Shown here: positions 5,001 through 5,517 of the stretch, piece by piece
Layout of the letters: each line of letters starts with the position of its first letter
Numbering within the stretch: the stretch's first letter is position 1
From: UBA12068 sp964452415
Lineage (GTDB): Bacteria; Patescibacteriota; Minisyncoccia; Moranbacterales; GWC2-37-73
Assembly (NCBI GenBank): GCA_964452415.1
Contig: CAYVME010000041.1
Coordinates: 1-5,517, forward strand
Direction: 5' to 3'
DNA length: 5,517 nt
Position numbers and translations under genes: made by a program
The notes under the pieces: generated by a model
Databases searched by the model: none
Told to the model about the DNA's origin: nothing
The model's input: only the letters and a program-made list of their open reading frames with translations

Positions 5001-5517
5001 ATGCAACATCTCAATGCTTTGAATAAAATTGAAGGACTTGGTCGCAAGAAGTTGTATCAATTGATGGAATATTTCAATTCGGCTAAAAAAATCTGGACTG
5101 CTTCCCTTTCGGAGTTGAAAATGGCTGGAGCAGATGAAAAAATTGCACAAGCAATAATTGATGCCAGACCAAACATTGACCCTGAAGCTGAATGGCAAAA
5201 ACTTGAAGAAGAAAACATTCTGGCAATTTCAGTTGAAGATTCAAGATATCCAATTCTCCTGCGAGAAATTCCAGACCATCCGTATCTTATATATATGAAG
5301 GGAAATTTGAAATGTCTCGAGCTTCCCTTGGTGGCAATTGTTGGTTCTCGCAAACTAACAACCTATGGTTCCCAAGTTGCCAGGGGTTTTGCTCGAGATT
5401 TGGCGGGAAACGGAATTTGCATTGTTAGTGGGCTGGCTTTTGGAGTCGATGCCACAGCGCACCGTGGAGCCTTGGATGCCAAAGGAAAGACAATTGCAGT
5501 GCTTGGCAACAGCTTGG
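5001..5517 (+). CDS. dprA: DNA-processing protein A, 5' part (cut by window end)
   Basis: DprA binds incoming single-stranded DNA during natural transformation and loads RecA on it. The 172 codons visible contain an N-terminal helical region with a helix-hairpin-helix-like start (LNKIEGLGRKKLYQLM, 7-22). The Rossmann-like core follows: YPILLREIPDHPYLIYMKG (83-101), VAIVGSRKLTTYG (111-123, with Gly115-Ser116-Arg117), IVSGLAFGVDATAHRGAL (141-158) and TIAVLGNSL (164-172). These are the signature blocks of the family. The ATG at 5001 is chosen because an in-frame stop (4977-4979) lies just upstream and no other common start codon intervenes. No SD is visible. The C-terminal half, including any DprA winged-helix domain, is outside the window. 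Competence genes such as this are frequent in CPR bacteria, which acquire DNA from outside. Confidence 0.95.
   Translation, partial: MQHLNALNKIEGLGRKKLYQLMEYFNSAKKIWTASLSELKMAGADEKIAQAIIDARPNIDPEAEWQKLEEENILAISVEDSRYPILLREIPDHPYLIYMKGNLKCLELPLVAIVGSRKLTTYGSQVARGFARDLAGNGICIVSGLAFGVDATAHRGALDAKGKTIAVLGNSL

Noticed and set aside
4857..5353. Two minus-strand frames of 98 and 113 codons over dprA
   Set aside because: Both are shadows of the clearly recognised dprA reading frame and its upstream region, with implausible composition.
1..5517. CRISPR arrays, insertion sequences, tRNA or rRNA genes
   Set aside because: No regularly spaced repeats, transposase frames, terminal inverted repeats, cloverleaf-like sequences with CCA ends or rRNA segments were seen.

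Overview
The window is AT-rich bacterial DNA with compact housekeeping gene order. It most resembles a member of the Candidate Phyla Radiation (Patescibacteria), probably Parcubacteria-like. The grounds are the low GC content, tight spacing, near absence of Shine-Dalgarno (SD) sites before the protein genes, the short peptidyl-tRNA hydrolase, and a minimal set of translation, secretion, cell-wall and DNA-uptake genes. This placement is inference from style and protein sequence, not from a marker tree. UGA is not used in-frame in the large genes, so there is no sign of the UGA-Gly code.

Left block, minus strand (44-2184): lepB (signal peptidase I) lies upstream of hisS (histidyl-tRNA synthetase) with a 17-nt gap, so the two are probably one operon read leftward. 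Immediately past the hisS stop is a near-perfect sigma70-type promoter pointing left out of the window (TTGACA, 16 nt, TATAAT).

Divergent control region (2185-2349): an extended -10 promoter candidate reads left into lepB. A strong promoter reads right, and its expected start site falls on the ATG of the next gene, predicting a leaderless mRNA.

Centre, plus strand (2350-4500): a membrane-anchored LytR-CpsA-Psr (LCP) protein with a LytR_C tail is followed 12 nt later by pth (peptidyl-tRNA hydrolase).

Intergenic island (about 4500-4865): this is the most interesting part. It has no large gene, but on the minus strand it carries a consensus promoter (TTGACT, 17 nt, TATAAT), about 310 nt of locally GC-rich sequence full of inverted repeats, and a 21-bp intrinsic terminator hairpin with a U-rich tail. 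I read it as an independent small structured RNA that I cannot assign to a known family. It contains two SD-plus-ATG cassettes opening overlapping small ORFs of 57 and 26 codons, so a small mRNA or dual-function RNA is an alternative.

Right edge (5001-5517, plus strand): the 5' part of dprA, the single-strand DNA-binding RecA loader used in natural transformation, cut off by the window end. The RNA gene is divergent from dprA and convergent with pth.
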